A stretch of DNA of 64,000 bases. It comes from Aegilops tauschii subsp. strangulata. Its lineage: Eukaryota > Streptophyta > Magnoliopsida > Poales > Poaceae. Each line of letters begins with the position of its first letter. The first letter of the stretch is position 1. The notes beneath the pieces were generated by a model that saw nothing but the letters and a program-made list of their open reading frames with translations, made no database searches and was not told the DNA's origin. Below are positions 36,354 through 47,295 of this stretch, piece after piece. The stretch spans positions 49,674,242 to 49,738,241 of the forward strand of contig NC_053037.3 of assembly GCF_002575655.3 (NCBI RefSeq), given 5' to 3'. Both the position numbers and the translations under genes were made by a program.

Positions 36354-36600
36354 GTGAAATGATGGTTGCTTCGTCCGTCCAGCTTAATGCGGGAAAGGTG
36401 GGGCTTTGTGATTTGACCCCTCATTGCTCATTTTCTACTACTGTGACGCTACGACCGGGGTGCCTCCAGTTCCAACCGCTGCTTCGAACTGTAATTTGGG
36501 GCATCGCACATGGAACAAGACGGTGGATGAGCCACATGTCGGCCAAAGGGCTCATGTTAAGTGTGTCGCCATTTCGTGTTCGGACTGACCCTACTTGAGT
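36354..36600 (-). promoter_or_regulatory. Orphan copy of the conserved upstream block (B)
   Basis: Plus strand begins AGTGAAATGATGGTTGCTTC and continues with GTGGGGCTTTGTGATTTGAC, CTACGACCGGGGTG and CACATGTCGG. These are the complements, in order, of the block at 4895-5100. No gene of the family is seen downstream on the minus strand (35700-36350). Confidence 0.5.
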
Positions 36601-36690
36601 CGCTACGCCAACACGACAGGTGCAGCCTACCACTAGGTTTTGCTCCTTGGTGAATCCCGACTATATTGATCTAAAAAGATACGTACTGAA

Positions 36691-36920
36691 CTACCCTCTC
36701 CATCTCTTTTTTTAGACGTCTCGGTTTATAGGGCGTGCACGTAGTTCTAGTTCATCCATTTGACTAACTACATCTAAGTTACTATGTCACAAAAAGTATA
36801 TCATTGGATTATTAAGCGGATGTAGTTTCTAAACATATATTGTTCATCACATATATAGCTAGTCAAATTCTCAACCTAGAACGACGTGCATGCCATGTAA
36901 ACCGATACGGAGGAAGTATA
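36691..36920. mobile_element. Stowaway-like MITE, degenerate
   Basis: The left end CTACCCTCTCCATCTCTTTT and right end CCGATACGGAGGAAGTATAG are imperfect inverted repeats of the Stowaway CTCCCTCCGT type. They flank about 230 bp whose arms also pair (CTAGTTCATCCATTTGACTA against TAGTCAAATTCTCAACCTAG). No coding capacity; it would rely on a mariner transposase. Confidence 0.5.
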
Positions 36921-37073
36921 GTAGTAAAAATGAGGTGATTTTACCGAGTGATTGGCGGGGGAGCATGGCCTGTCATGCGGTCCCACGTGTCATGATGTAC
37001 CAAGGCGATGCGCGTGTCCCTCTTGAGGCAGAAGCAATACTACATGGTTTGAGATGATGGCGAACCGAAGTGT

Positions 37074-37270
37074 GAAATAATGGTTGCTTCGTCCGTCTGG
37101 GAAGGTGCGGCATTGTGATTTGACGTCTCATTGGTCATTACTACTACTACTGGGGCGGTACGACTGGGGTGCGTCCCCCTGCTGTTCTGCACTGTTATTT
37201 GGTGCTTGACACGTCGACCCGGTTGCTATATGTCCCACATGTCGGCGACAGGAAGTACAGAAGTCATGAA
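37074..37270 (-). promoter_or_regulatory. Orphan copy of the conserved upstream block (C)
   Basis: Same motif order as copy B: TGAAATAATGGTTGCTTCGT, GGCATTGTGATTTGACG, CGACTGGGGTGCG and CCCACATGTCGGCGACAGG. It is followed at 37340-37440 by a GGCGAGGGCGGGTCTTTTCC stretch that recurs near 46700. No gene attached. Confidence 0.5.
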
Positions 37271-37440
37271 AGCAAGCGTCGACGGAGGAGTACAAGACAC
37301 GGCTTGGGTTTTTGCTGCTTCACGCGATCCATCGATACAAACCCGGACTAAAAAAAGGCGAGGGCGGGTCTTTTCCCGCGCGGCAGGCAGGGGAGTTTGG
37401 CATAGTCTGTTCAAGGCAAGGAGGCAGGAAGGGAAACAAG

Positions 37441-38606
37441 CAAATAAAGGTTGAGCAACTTAGTTTTTGGAAAATATGATTTTACGGAGTACATACCCAC
37501 TAGGGTTTATAGGGCTCATCTAAAAAACATTCGTTTTTCCGTTTTGTAAGTCTCAATTCTACTACTAGTAGTAGTACCATCACATGTTGGATTTTGACGT
37601 GCGTTAGATCACCCGATGCAAGCAGTGTCAAGAGAAAACTCACCAATGCATGTAGAAGTTCATGGAAATTTAGTGGTCATTCATGCATTCGTTATAATTA
37701 ATGCCTCGGTAAACATAACTTCTTGAGAAAAACGAGCGTACTAATTACTTGTGCAAACTAGGAGTAAGAAATTAATTCGACAACTCACCATCTACCTTGG
37801 TTGGAGAGATTTTGAAATTGAGCCATAAACTAGAAAGGAGGGAGTAGTAACTTTTGTCTCGATTACTATTTGTGGCCTTCTATAGATGCAAAATGTATTT
37901 TTTTTATAGTGGCCTTGTATAAGAAAATGGAGGGAGTACTAAAGGACATATATATTCCAAACAATATGATAATCTCTCTAACCAAGGTAGTAGGGACGAG
38001 GAGTAAACGGAGGGAGTAGTAAATTTTTCTCCTCGTCCTGGGAGCCACCGCGTGCGTGGGCGAGGGAGTGGGCGTAAGGCGTACAGTACTACTACTAGTA
38101 AGCAAGCTTCACCTCATCCAGCGAGCCACCGCGCCCGTGGGCGGGGGAGACGGTGTACTAAGCAAGCTTCTCCTCGTTCTGCGAGTTGACGGGACACATC
38201 AAAAGTACTCCAGAGTATAGAGCCCTGCCTCTAAGGTAGGCCCCACATGGTTTGCCTCTTTTTTGTGTGTTGTTGCCTCTTTTTTAACATAACGCATCAG
38301 GTCGCAATTTGTTTGTTCACCCGTGGTAGACGATCCTCCCTCCACCAAGTGGACAACCAGTACACGGTCAAATTACCACATGGGCTGCCTTTTCGTACAT
38401 AAATGAGCTCCACCGTGTACCCACGTGGGTGTGGTTGGGAAAGAGATGGGAGTACGTGCGCCGTGCGTGCACCTCTTCTCTTCGTGCACGTCCCCCACCT
38501 ACATGGGTGTGTGTGAGAGATACAAACCTAGACAAATGGCTTGTGCGGAATAACTACTCTTCCTAAGCCATTGTAAGAGTGGACAAAATGGTGAAGGAGG
38601 AGATAG
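37441..38606. other. Intergenic with MITE remnants
   Basis: No gene. GGAGGGAGTA termini at about 37837, 37930 and 38010 are leftovers of Stowaway elements, none with a confident partner. A block with GAGCTCCACCGTGTACCC near 38407 is shared with 8685. The phrase TAAGCAAGCTTC(A/T)CCTC is repeated at 38098 and 38159. Confidence 0.4.
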
Positions 38607-39117
38607 CACTACAAAAAAAGACACATCCGTGACATTTTGGGCCGAACGAAAATCTTTTCGGTCATACTTATGACACTTCTATGGCGTTAATTGTGACAAA
38701 ACACGGTATCATCATAGATGTTGTGCGGTCCTACTTCTATGACAAAAATTCATGAAAGAAAATGGGCTTTTCATCCTGGGCGGGCCGGAGACGCAGCTGC
38801 ATGACATTCTTTGGGCCGTCCATGACGAAAAAAACATGGTAGAAGCGAGGGCGAGGAAAATATCGGGGTGTCCCCAGTTACGGTGGGTGGTCGGGGGCCG
38901 ACCGATGCGCGTTTCTCTCGTACGTACGCGCGTGTGTGCGAGGTGTTGGGCTCTAACTGAACCCGAGCGAGGCGTTGGGCTCTAACTGAACCCAAGCGAT
39001 TGCACTGTAGGCTACGCGTTACTGAACCCGAGCGATCGATCGATGGCTCTTAACTGAACCCGATCGAGCGATTCCTTCGCTACTGCTGCTAACTGAAGCC
39101 GATCGATGCTGCCTCTG

Positions 39118-39970
39118 GATGAACAGTGAGCGTTGCTGGGGGGTTTGGATGAACAGTTCCCGGTGGGGTGGATGAACAGGACCCGGTGGCGTTGCCTCTG
39201 GATGAACAGTGAGCGTTGCTGGGGGGGGGGGGTGGATGAACAGTTTCCGGTGGGGGTGGATGAACAGGACCCCGTGGTGTTGCCTGTGGATGAACAGTAC
39301 CCCGATCGATCGAGCCGGTTGGGGCTGGACGAACAGGACCCCGTGGAGGGCAGGATGAACAGGACCACCCCGTGGAGGGCAGATTGAACAGTAGACGGTG
39401 GAGGGCTGGATGAACAGTAGCCCGTGGAGGGGTGGTTGAACAGGAGCCCGTGGAGAGGGCTGGTTGAACAGTAGCCGGTGGAGTAGCGCGCGGTGGAGGC
39501 TGGATGAACAGGAGCCCGTGGATGAACAGTCGCAGGTGGAGGCTGGAGGAGGTCGATGGTGGATGCACAGTAGCCCGTGGAGGCTGGAGGGGGTCGACGG
39601 TGGAGATGAACAGTATCCCGTGGAGTCCCGTTTTGCGGTACGCCACACCCCTCCCGATGAACAGGACCCCCGTTTCTACCGTAGCGCTCCAACACAAGTC
39701 TGTTTCCTCCGTTTTGCGGTACGCCACACCCCTCCCGATCAACAGGACCACCGTTTCGACCGTAGGAGGTATGTTTCCTCCGTTTTGCAGTACGCCAGCC
39801 CCTCCCGATGAACAGGATCCCGTTACGAACGTGGCCGGTCGAACACAAGGCCGTTTCCTCCGTTCTGCGGTACGCCAGGCCTCGTTTCCATCGGCTGTTC
39901 CATCCAAGCCCTCCCGATGAACACGACGAAGCATTCCGTTCTGACCCAGCCGGTTGGCTCCCGATGAATA
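39118..39970 (+). repeat. GATGAACAG subterminal repeats of the CACTA element
   Basis: Short units such as GGATGAACAGTAGCCCGTGG and GATGAACAGGACCCCGT recur at roughly 20-50 bp, interspersed with longer PCR-like duplications of TCCGTTTTGCGGTACGCCAC (39650, 39713). Two long minus-strand frames (517 and 281 aa) are by-products of the repeats. Confidence 0.8.
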
Positions 39971-40224
39971 CGACGACGACGCAGTTTCTCCGTTCCGACC
40001 CAGCCATGTACACGAGCCCTAGCCGTACGTATGCGCGAGTAGGCGTTCGAGACCCTGCCCGTTTGTACGTACGTGGCCGTATTTTCTTTCTTGCACCCTG
40101 GCCGCTGTACGTACGTGTAAATGCTACGTGCGTGCCTCTACTATGACACGTGCGCGCCTCAACAACGACCAGTATGTACGTACACATTCGCGACCAGAAT
40201 GACAACGCTACGTATGCTTCGACC

Positions 40225-41890
40225 AGGTGGGTCCTGACCGTCAGGCACTTCCTTGCCCGCGAAGATGTAGCTGGTGGGTCCCAGCAGTCAGGGGGGCGAA
40301 TCGTTTTTTTTTGCCCGGACGCACTTCCTTGCGTGCGAAGATGTAGCTGATGGGTCCCAGCAGTCAGGGGGAACGTTTTTTTCACGAAATACGGTGGCCC
40401 ATCCGGTGGGTCCCCTCTGTCAGGTGGAGGAATAATTATTTTGCGCGTAATAAGGAGGCACTTCCTTGCTGCGGCCGTGGACCCATCTGTCAGCCTCTCC
40501 ACATACGGTCCACGTCCGATGGAAGCCGTTCCTTGACCACGTGGACCACGCCGCGCCGAGAGCACCAGGGCGGTGGACGACGGCGAGGCCTAGGAAGGGG
40601 ACGACGGGAGCCGGGGAAGCCGCGGCAGTGGATGCCCACGCGTACAGGAGTATGAGGGTTCACTGGTTCGCTGCGGTGTGAGGCTGCCGTCACTGCAGAA
40701 TAACATGGGCTTTGGGTGAGTAGAGGGATGGCCTGGCCAGCGGTGGGAGTAGAAGGGGGTGAGGCCTCCGCCGCATCGCAGCGGGCCACTGGAGGCAGGA
40801 GCACGAGGCACGACCGGCACTGGTTTGGGTGGCTGGAGCAAGAAGACCAGAGGCTGAAGAAGCACTACGGCCGTTGGATGGACATCGTATGGTCACTGGA
40901 GCTAGAATCGTGCATATTGACTAAGTTGACAAAGCCCACCATCCCCGTCAACTTAGTAGGCCCACAAGTTAGCCTGTCACTATACTGGGTCCCCGCTAGC
41001 GGGGGGAGTATTCATTTTTTGTGCGTAATAAGGAGGCACTTCCTTGCATGCGAAGATATAGCTGGTGGGTCCAAGCTGTCAGCGGCGGTAACGTTCTTTT
41101 TTGCGAAATACTGAGGCCCTTTCAGTGGGTCCCAGATGTCAGGTGGAGGAATCATTATTTTGCGCGTAATAAGGAGGCATTTCCTTGCGTGCGGCCGTGG
41201 ACCCAGCTGTCAGCCTCTCCACGTACAGTCCACTTCATATGCATGTCGGTCGTTGACCATGTTGACCAGGCCATGCCAAGAGCACCAGGGCGGTGGACGA
41301 CGGCGAGGCCTAGGAAGGGAACGACATGGAGGCAGGGAAGAACTTCCTTGTGTGCGAAGATATAGCTGGTGGGTCCGACCTGTCAGCGGGGGGGGGGGGG
41401 GGACGTTTTTTCGCGAAATACAGAAGCCCTTCCCACGTACAGTCCACGTACAGTGCATAATAAGGAGGAACTTTCCTTGCGTGTGACCATGTACCTCGTG
41501 GGTCCCAGCCGTCAGGCTCTCCACGTACAGTCCTCTTCCGATGACTCTCGTATATTGACCATGCCGCGCTGAGCGCACCGAGGCGGTGGACGACGGCGAG
41601 GCCCTAGACTGGAACGACCCGGAGATGGGGAAGACGCGGCAGTGGAGTCGCAGATGGAGAGGAGTTGGAAACTTGACTGGTTCGGGTGCGGGGTGGGCCT
41701 ACACTCGGCAGAGAATAACAGGAGGTGCGGAGTGGAGGGATGGCCTGGCCGTCAGCGGGGTAGCGTTTCGCTGAGGAGCGCAAAACAACGCCGCTGGACG
41801 CCGGAGGCTGGCGCAGGCGGTCCCGCCAGCGCTGGGGGAAGAAGACGAGAGATTGAAGAAGAATGCTGGCCGTTGGATGTAAGTCCAACG
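40225..41890 (+). repeat. GGTGGGTCC/CTGTCAG repeat block, right copy
   Basis: At least three units aligned with 1-1075 and 1761-2250. 40565-41345 is collinear with 1-790 (CGGTGGACGACGGCGAGG, CCGTTGGATGGACATCGTAT, TTGACTAAGTTGACAAAGCC). A G15 run at 41388-41402 interrupts one unit. Open frames on both strands are repeat-driven and not called. Confidence 0.7.
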
Positions 41891-42771
41891 CCTTCTTGGG
41901 CTTCAACCTACTGGCCCACAGGTCTGCCAGTCCATTTGTTTTTTTAGTCCATTTGGTGGGCTGGGTGAAACAATGATGTAGCATCTATGCAGCCCGTTTA
42001 TATGTATGGTAAAATTTAAAGCCCATTTGCATTTTTCTTGAAATCCGCGAACTTGCTGGGCTGGGTGAAAATATCATGTTGGGCTAGCCGGAGAAATGTT
42101 ATAAAAACATAAACACATGATTGCACGTCTATTACTGCATTGGTTAGTAAAATCTTTGCAAGCTTATGTACGCAATCGCTAGGAGTTAACTTGCCAAGTT
42201 ATATATAAACAATTATTATTATTATTTTGTAAGAACTTTCAACTTACGAAATAAAATATCATTCAAATTTGATGAGTTAATAGTACGTGGGGTATTATTA
42301 TTATTTTGGCTAGAGGTGGGACAGTTGAGTTGGTTCTAGGGAAAAGTACTGGGAGAAAACTCAGTTTACATCGAAAAAGAAAGTGGGAGAAAATTCAGAT
42401 ATAGGATTAATGAAAATGAAAAGTAGAACTGAGCTATATAGGAAGAGGACGAAAGATTGAACAAAATAAAGAAATACAAATGGATAGGAGGTTGGTCCCA
42501 TATGTCTGTGTACGAGACCTGCTGGGTCCACCTGAGGAGGGGAATATGTTGGGAGGAAGGAGATTCAAAGCACGGCAGCCGAGCGAACTAGATTTTTTTA
42601 GCGGACAAGTGAACTAGTTACATACATAAGCAAATAGCCACTAAAAAAAGCAAACAGGTTAATGGGTTCTTAAAAGAAAAATTTCGGACAAAACAGATAA
42701 TTACGACACTTAGGCTAATGCATGAAACACTCAGATGATAAAGGTGCTTATAAACAGATAAAGTACAACAT
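41891..42771. other. Non-coding flank of the exonuclease pseudogene
   Basis: AT-rich, with GCTGGGCTGGGTGAAA(C/A)A repeated at 41958 and 42055. No gene. Probably the remaining CACTA-derived sequence and then the 3' flank of the minus-strand pseudogene. Confidence 0.4.
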
Positions 42772-43476
42772 CTAGACCTTCTTGGCACGCTTGATCATGA
42801 CGCTGCGGCTGTCCGTGTACTCGTCAGTTAAGGGAAGCAGACACGCCCTCATGTCCAAGATCTGCCTGTACATGTCGTAGCATGCGTATGCGTCCTTGGC
42901 CGCATAGGTTATGTAGGCTTGATTCAGAGGTACCTCCCATGTGTTCAGGTCCTTGGTATCGTTGTCTTCTTTCATGTTGGCGTATCAAGGGTCGATGATG
43001 GTCTCGGCGAGGTCAACCACGGAGTCCTTCTCCTGCCCGTTGCTGATGATCTTGTATTGCTTCTGGATGTCGACAAGCTTGTTGCACCAGATGGCCGAAT
43101 CATCGCATTCTTCATTCTCTCCACCGTAGCGAAGGTGCAGTCGGCGCTACCGATGAAACGGGCGAATGCTCCAGAACCTCTGATGGCCCTACAGAAGTGG
43201 TAGATGAGAACCTCGTCCTGCACACATACCTGGGCGACGGCGATCCGCTGGTCCCTGTCAGGAGACGAATGGATGGGCACAAGGTCTAGTCCTGCAACCT
43301 TGTGCTTTCTCGTCCTGTAGGTACTGCTTGAACTCGGTGAGGTAGAGCTTCACCGAGTCCGGATCGTTGGTGTACATCACATTCAACTTGGTGCAGCCAT
43401 AGGACTGAACGGCGAACTCAAAGGGGAACTCCTTGCTGAAGTCCATATCCAGCAGGCTCACCCCTCGGATCGCCAT
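42772..43476 (-). pseudogene. WRN-like 3'-5' exonuclease (RNase D/DEDDy fold) pseudogene
   Basis: Opens at 43476 with MAIRGVSLLDMDFSKEFPFE. Motifs fall in three frames: frame 1 to 43303 (CTKLNVMYTNDPDSVKLYL), frame 2 (GLDLVPIHSSPDRDQRIAVA, QDEVLIYHFCRA), and frame 3 to the end (WCNKLVDIQ, then AYITYAAKDAYACYDMY, ending KRAKKV-TAG at 42772). The YAAKD motif fits the ExoIII Y-x3-D of this nuclease family; motif I reads GLDLVP without the usual second acidic residue. Lesions: an extra base near 43303, an indel near 43105, and an in-frame TGA at about 42985 before YANMKED. The likely parent is the plant WEX-like family acting on DNA or RNA ends. No introns are needed, as in many grass paralogues. 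Confidence 0.8.
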
Positions 43477-43951
43477 TGGAGTCTCTTCGAGTGAACGAGT
43501 GTGTAGGCGGCGGCAGCAGTTCGTTTTTCAGCTCTTGGGGAACTGGATTCAACAGTAAATTGAGTGTGTACAGGCGACAACAGTTACTACCCCTCCCTCG
43601 TCCGCTACACGCCCGGCAGAAGATGCACCCTCGGCGCATTCAAACGCCTCCATTAAGAAACCTACTCCGGCCACATGTCGGTTCACGAGCGGGTCTGTAT
43701 TGGTCCTGTAATAACAGGAGTTAGTGGTCACTTTACTTAAATTTAATTAGCTTTAATAGAAATTTACACTTAAAACAAGCAATGCATTGGCTCGTTCTAT
43801 CAGTGCCACAAGATCAACATGCACAACAATTAGAATTATTATTCTCAGGACGCACACGATTAGCACATTTGTCGCACTTTCACAAAGATAAAACTACCAA
43901 GTTTGAACTCTTTGTTATGGTTGTTGTCCTCTGCATCATCATGCCGTGTTT
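43477..43951. other. Upstream flank of the exonuclease pseudogene
   Basis: No gene called. A minus-strand promoter for the pseudogene would lie here; I see no convincing TATA box. The frames of 70-80 codons overlap on both strands. Confidence 0.35.
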
Positions 43952-44217
43952 CCCAGCTTGCAAGATTCAGAACCAACAAATAAGATCCAAATAATAAGTA
44001 CAACAAAGATGCCTACACATGCATCTCATTGATTCCCAGCTTGCAAGATTTAGAACCAACAAATAAGATCCAAATAATAAGTACAACAAAGATGCCTACA
44101 CATCTCATTGATTCGCAGCTTGCAAGATTCAGAACCAACAAATAAGATTCAAATAATAAGTACAACAAAGATGCCTACACATCTCATTGATTCCCAGCTT
44201 GCAAGATTCAGAACCAA
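43952..44217 (+). repeat. 79-bp tandem repeat, 3.3 copies
   Basis: Units start at 43952 (83 bp, with an extra GCAT), 44035, 44114 and 44193 (partial). Core words CCCAGCTTGCAAGATTCAG and AGTACAACAAAGATGCCTAC. Very little divergence between copies suggests recent expansion. Confidence 0.95.
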
Positions 44218-45239
44218 CCCATTAGAGCCTTTTGATAAAGTGAATATCGAGATTAAATCCATCTTGGCTAGCCATGTCATACAATCGAAGAACTTGGCGA
44301 ATGCTCTTGACCGTCACAACATCTGTCGTTGAGTATTCCTGTTTGCACACCACAAACCAGGAGAGCATGATTTCACTTTAATAGTGGCCTCCTTTACTCA
44401 ACCTGCAGCTCCACTAGGATGAGGCCTGCCTAGAGTTCCATGATTCAATTCATGCGCCTTTTTCTGGAGTTCACCTGAAATGAAGCAAAGATTGCATCAT
44501 TCAGCTAGCAAGAAGTACTTGCTCTCGTGAGCTGGCAGGTTCTTCTTTAGTAGTTGCACTAAAATTGAGGAACATTAAGGTTGGATGTCCGGCTCATGTA
44601 AGGTGCAACTATAATTTTCTTATCCTTTTGTGCAGTTCCACTAAAATAAAGTGCCATTGTGGTGACAGTGACGACTCATCTTGCAAAGGCTAATAAAATG
44701 TTACACGAGATTACCAGCAGAACTTGAAGGAGATTTTGGAAACTCCAATCACAATTTTGTACAGTTCCACCAAAAGTGAGAGACGTTGCCCACGTGACAT
44801 TTTAGTTGAACTGCACAAGACACTCATTCCAAAAAAAGTGTTTTGTGCAATTCACCAAAAGGTCACAATAGCAACAAGGTGAAATGGATATCCCTATCTA
44901 CACAAAAAGATAGAAAGTAAACAGTTGGTGGTCAATAAGAATATACGAAACATATACGAAATGAAAAGAAGCATCTTAATTATGTTCATGGCAATCATGC
45001 AAGGACAGTAGAAATTTTAAAACGTCAGCAATGCTTCATGTTACCAGAAGCATTACGGTCAACAATGAGATTCCTCAAATATGGGATTACTTTAATGGTG
45101 GCATTGTTTGTTTACCAGATACAGTAAATCAACAGCAGCTAAAGAGTTGGTTTAAGGGCATGGGACCATGGGGACACCAGGACACTGAGCAGCGTAAAGG
45201 AGCAACTTACTTATCATACTGGGGAAAACAGCAGGAGTG
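44218..45239. other. Intergenic, no gene recognised
   Basis: AT-rich. The phrase (T/A)G(T/C)(A/G)CAGTTCCAC(T/C)A recurs at about 44630, 44760 and also at 7608 in the left island, so this is probably an older part of the segmental duplication. No coding frame is supported. Confidence 0.4.
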
Positions 45240-46475
45240 CCATTTGTAACACGGTTTAATTGCATCTTATCACTGGAGGCATTAGATTAACAATAACACT
45301 GGTTAGACATGTCCCTAAGGTAACAGTGTGATCGCTTCATTTTACATGCGCCCTTACATTAACAACAACAAAAGGTTGGTATAAGGACATGCAACAGTGG
45401 ACGCATCAGCACAATGTACCTACAAGGAGGCATAAAGTGGTGATGCAGAGTTTGTTCATGCTATGTGAGGGCAGCAAATCTAATCCTGGAGACCTTTTAC
45501 TATGTGAGGGCAGCAAACCTAATCCTGCAGACCTTATACTATGTGAGGGCAGCAAATCTAATCCTGGAGACCTTTTACTATGTGAGGGCAGCAAATCTAA
45601 TCCTGGAGACCTTTTACTATGTGAGGGAAGCAAATCTAATCCTGGGACCTTTTACTATGTGAGGGCAGCAGTTCTAATCCTGGAGACCTTTTACTATGTG
45701 AGGGCAACAAATCTAATCCTGGACATACTCTGTTGACTTGTCCACCAGCCGCCACTTTCTATCCTTTTTTCAACCAATAATAGATCTGTTCCTTATCCAG
45801 TTTGTACTGCGTTTTCCCATTATTTCCCTTTTCAACCAAGAGACCGGTTGGGTATCCGGTCTCTACTACTTTCACCATATTATTTCCTCTTTGAATAAAG
45901 TCCTAGATTCATGCTACAACTTGCCCCCCTTTCTTCGTTGTTTGAACAAAGCCCTAGATTCAAATGCATGAAGTAGCTTTACCTCTAATAATACTAAAAA
46001 TTTAGGTGGCCTTGGAAGAGCTGATGGGAGTAGAAAAAGATGCACATGCAGACACGTGGGGAGCTGGGGCAGTAGAGAAAGGCCGCTTTCGAAGAACTTA
46101 TACCTGAGGGTCGTCGGGATGTCGGCGGTGGCAGGTCGGATCTGCGGACAATACGGTAGGGAGGAAGAAGGGTCGGAGGACCTCCCGAGCCGGCGCTGTG
46201 TCAGAGAGAATGGCACGGGCAGAGGATCGGGCCCATCCGGTAGCTGTGGGTTTCCTCCCTCGCTGGTGATGACCGCGTGAACGATGGACCTAGTCCTCTA
46301 CACACACCAGCCGAAGGGATCCGGCAGGATCTGTGACCAGCGGTGAGCTGAGAGAAAATGTCGCTACCGCTGTCTTGTTTATATATGGAGAGGATGAGAG
46401 AATGAAGAGAGCCACCCTAGTAAAGCAAGCGCTCAGGCCCCTGCATACATATATAGTGGAGTGATTATCTTTTTC
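45240..46475 (+). repeat. Duplicated non-coding segment, copy B (partner 7700-8670)
   Basis: Collinear with 7700-8670 (GGCATAAAGTGGTGATGCAG, TTCAACCAAGAGACCGGTTG, TATACCTGAGGGTCGTCGG, ATATATAGTGGAGTGATT). It differs by the 39-bp tandem array at 45461-45724, absent from copy A. Both copies are in plus orientation. Confidence 0.6.
45461..45724 (+). repeat. 39-bp tandem repeat, about 6.8 copies
   Basis: Units start at 45461, 45500, 45539, 45578, 45617 (38 bp), 45655 and 45694. Core CTATGTGAGGGCAGCAAATC. Because 39 is a multiple of three, the array is open in several frames (for example a 13-residue LCEGSKSNPGDLL repeat on the plus strand). The 38-bp unit shifts that frame, so I do not call a gene. 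Confidence 0.95.
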
Positions 46476-46828
46476 TCTCCACAACAAGCGTTTCAATTTG
46501 TGTACGTGGCATTAAAGAAAAGAAACTCTCTATTTAAGGTGACTACCTATACGACTCCTACTTACTATGACTAGTAGTAGTATTGTTCACTTGTGCTCCC
46601 CGGCCCTCCATTCGTTGAACAACCCCACGGGTGAATAAACATACAGTACTAGTATTTCTATAGAACGAACAAGCTCAAACTATTTTCGCGTAGTTAAAAG
46701 TTGAGGGCGGGGCTTTTCCCGGGCAGTACGTGCGGCAGTTTTCGCATAGGCGGTTTGACAGAGAGGCGAGGAGGGTGAGGGAGTAGCGGATTCAACTTAC
46801 TTACTGCTGGAAAGGTCGGGCTATGAGA

Positions 46829-47295
46829 TTTGAACTCAACTAACCCAAAAATATCCAAACAGGAGGGTTAGTTTGTGTTTGTTTGAACTCAACTAACCCA
46901 AAAATATCCAAACAGGAGGGTTAGTTTGGGTTACCGTTTGGATCCACGTGTTAGTGTTAGTTTGGGTTAGTTTGAACTCAACTAACCCAAAAAAATCTAA
47001 CCCACCCAAGAGGTTCTTATTTGGGTTAGTTCTTCTCGGGACACTAAAAAACACATTTTTCTCTCGCTCTCCCCGCAGCAGATCCCTCCCCACTTCCTCG
47101 AAGCTTCTCGTCCTCTCCCTCCCTCCCTCCCTCCCTCCCTCTCGCACCGCCCATCAAGGCACCTCGCCGTATCCGCGCCCCATCTAACCCTGTCATCCAA
47201 ACACCTCTTTCGCTAGAGTTACTTCAGGGTTAGTTCAGGATTAGAATCTAACTCTAACATTTAACTGAGTTAGAGTATCCAAACAGGGCCTTTGA
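46829..47295. mobile_element. MITE-like element with 53-bp internal repeat
   Basis: TTTGAACTCAACTAACCCAA occurs at 46829, 46882 and 46971, the first two 53 bp apart. The right edge GTATCCAAACAGGGCC (about 47277) is the usual border word of grass MITEs inserted as 'GGGCCTGTTTGGATAC'. The left border is not intact. A (CTCC)n microsatellite lies at about 47117-47141. Confidence 0.4.

Larger units (their letters stand above)
38607..41890 (+). mobile_element. CACTA (En/Spm) transposon, 5' end and subterminal region, Caspar-like, truncated
   Basis: The left terminus CACTACAAAAAAAGACACAT at 38607, preceded by TAG (possible 3-bp target duplication), is the start of wheat Caspar-type elements as I remember them. 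Next come subterminal repeats built on GATGAACAG (more than 20 copies at 39118-39970), the usual transposase-binding architecture. Then GGTGGGTCC blocks. No transposase frame and no matching right inverted repeat were found, so the 3' end is lost or unrecognised and the right limit given is only where the related repeats fade. Confidence 0.6.

Noticed and set aside
39012..40565. 517-residue open frame on the minus strand, with 281- and 209-residue frames overlapping it
   Set aside because: The frames run through GATGAACAG subterminal repeats of the CACTA element. The residues are repetitive Ser/Pro/Cys text and three overlapping frames are open at once.
42919..43203. 94-residue plus-strand frame over the exonuclease region
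   Set aside because: It is the antisense shadow of the exonuclease pseudogene, which has recognisable motifs on the minus strand.
45389..45736. 115-residue repeat protein LCEGSKSNPGDLL
   Set aside because: Product of a 39-bp minisatellite. One 38-bp unit breaks the frame and the paralogous segment has no such array.
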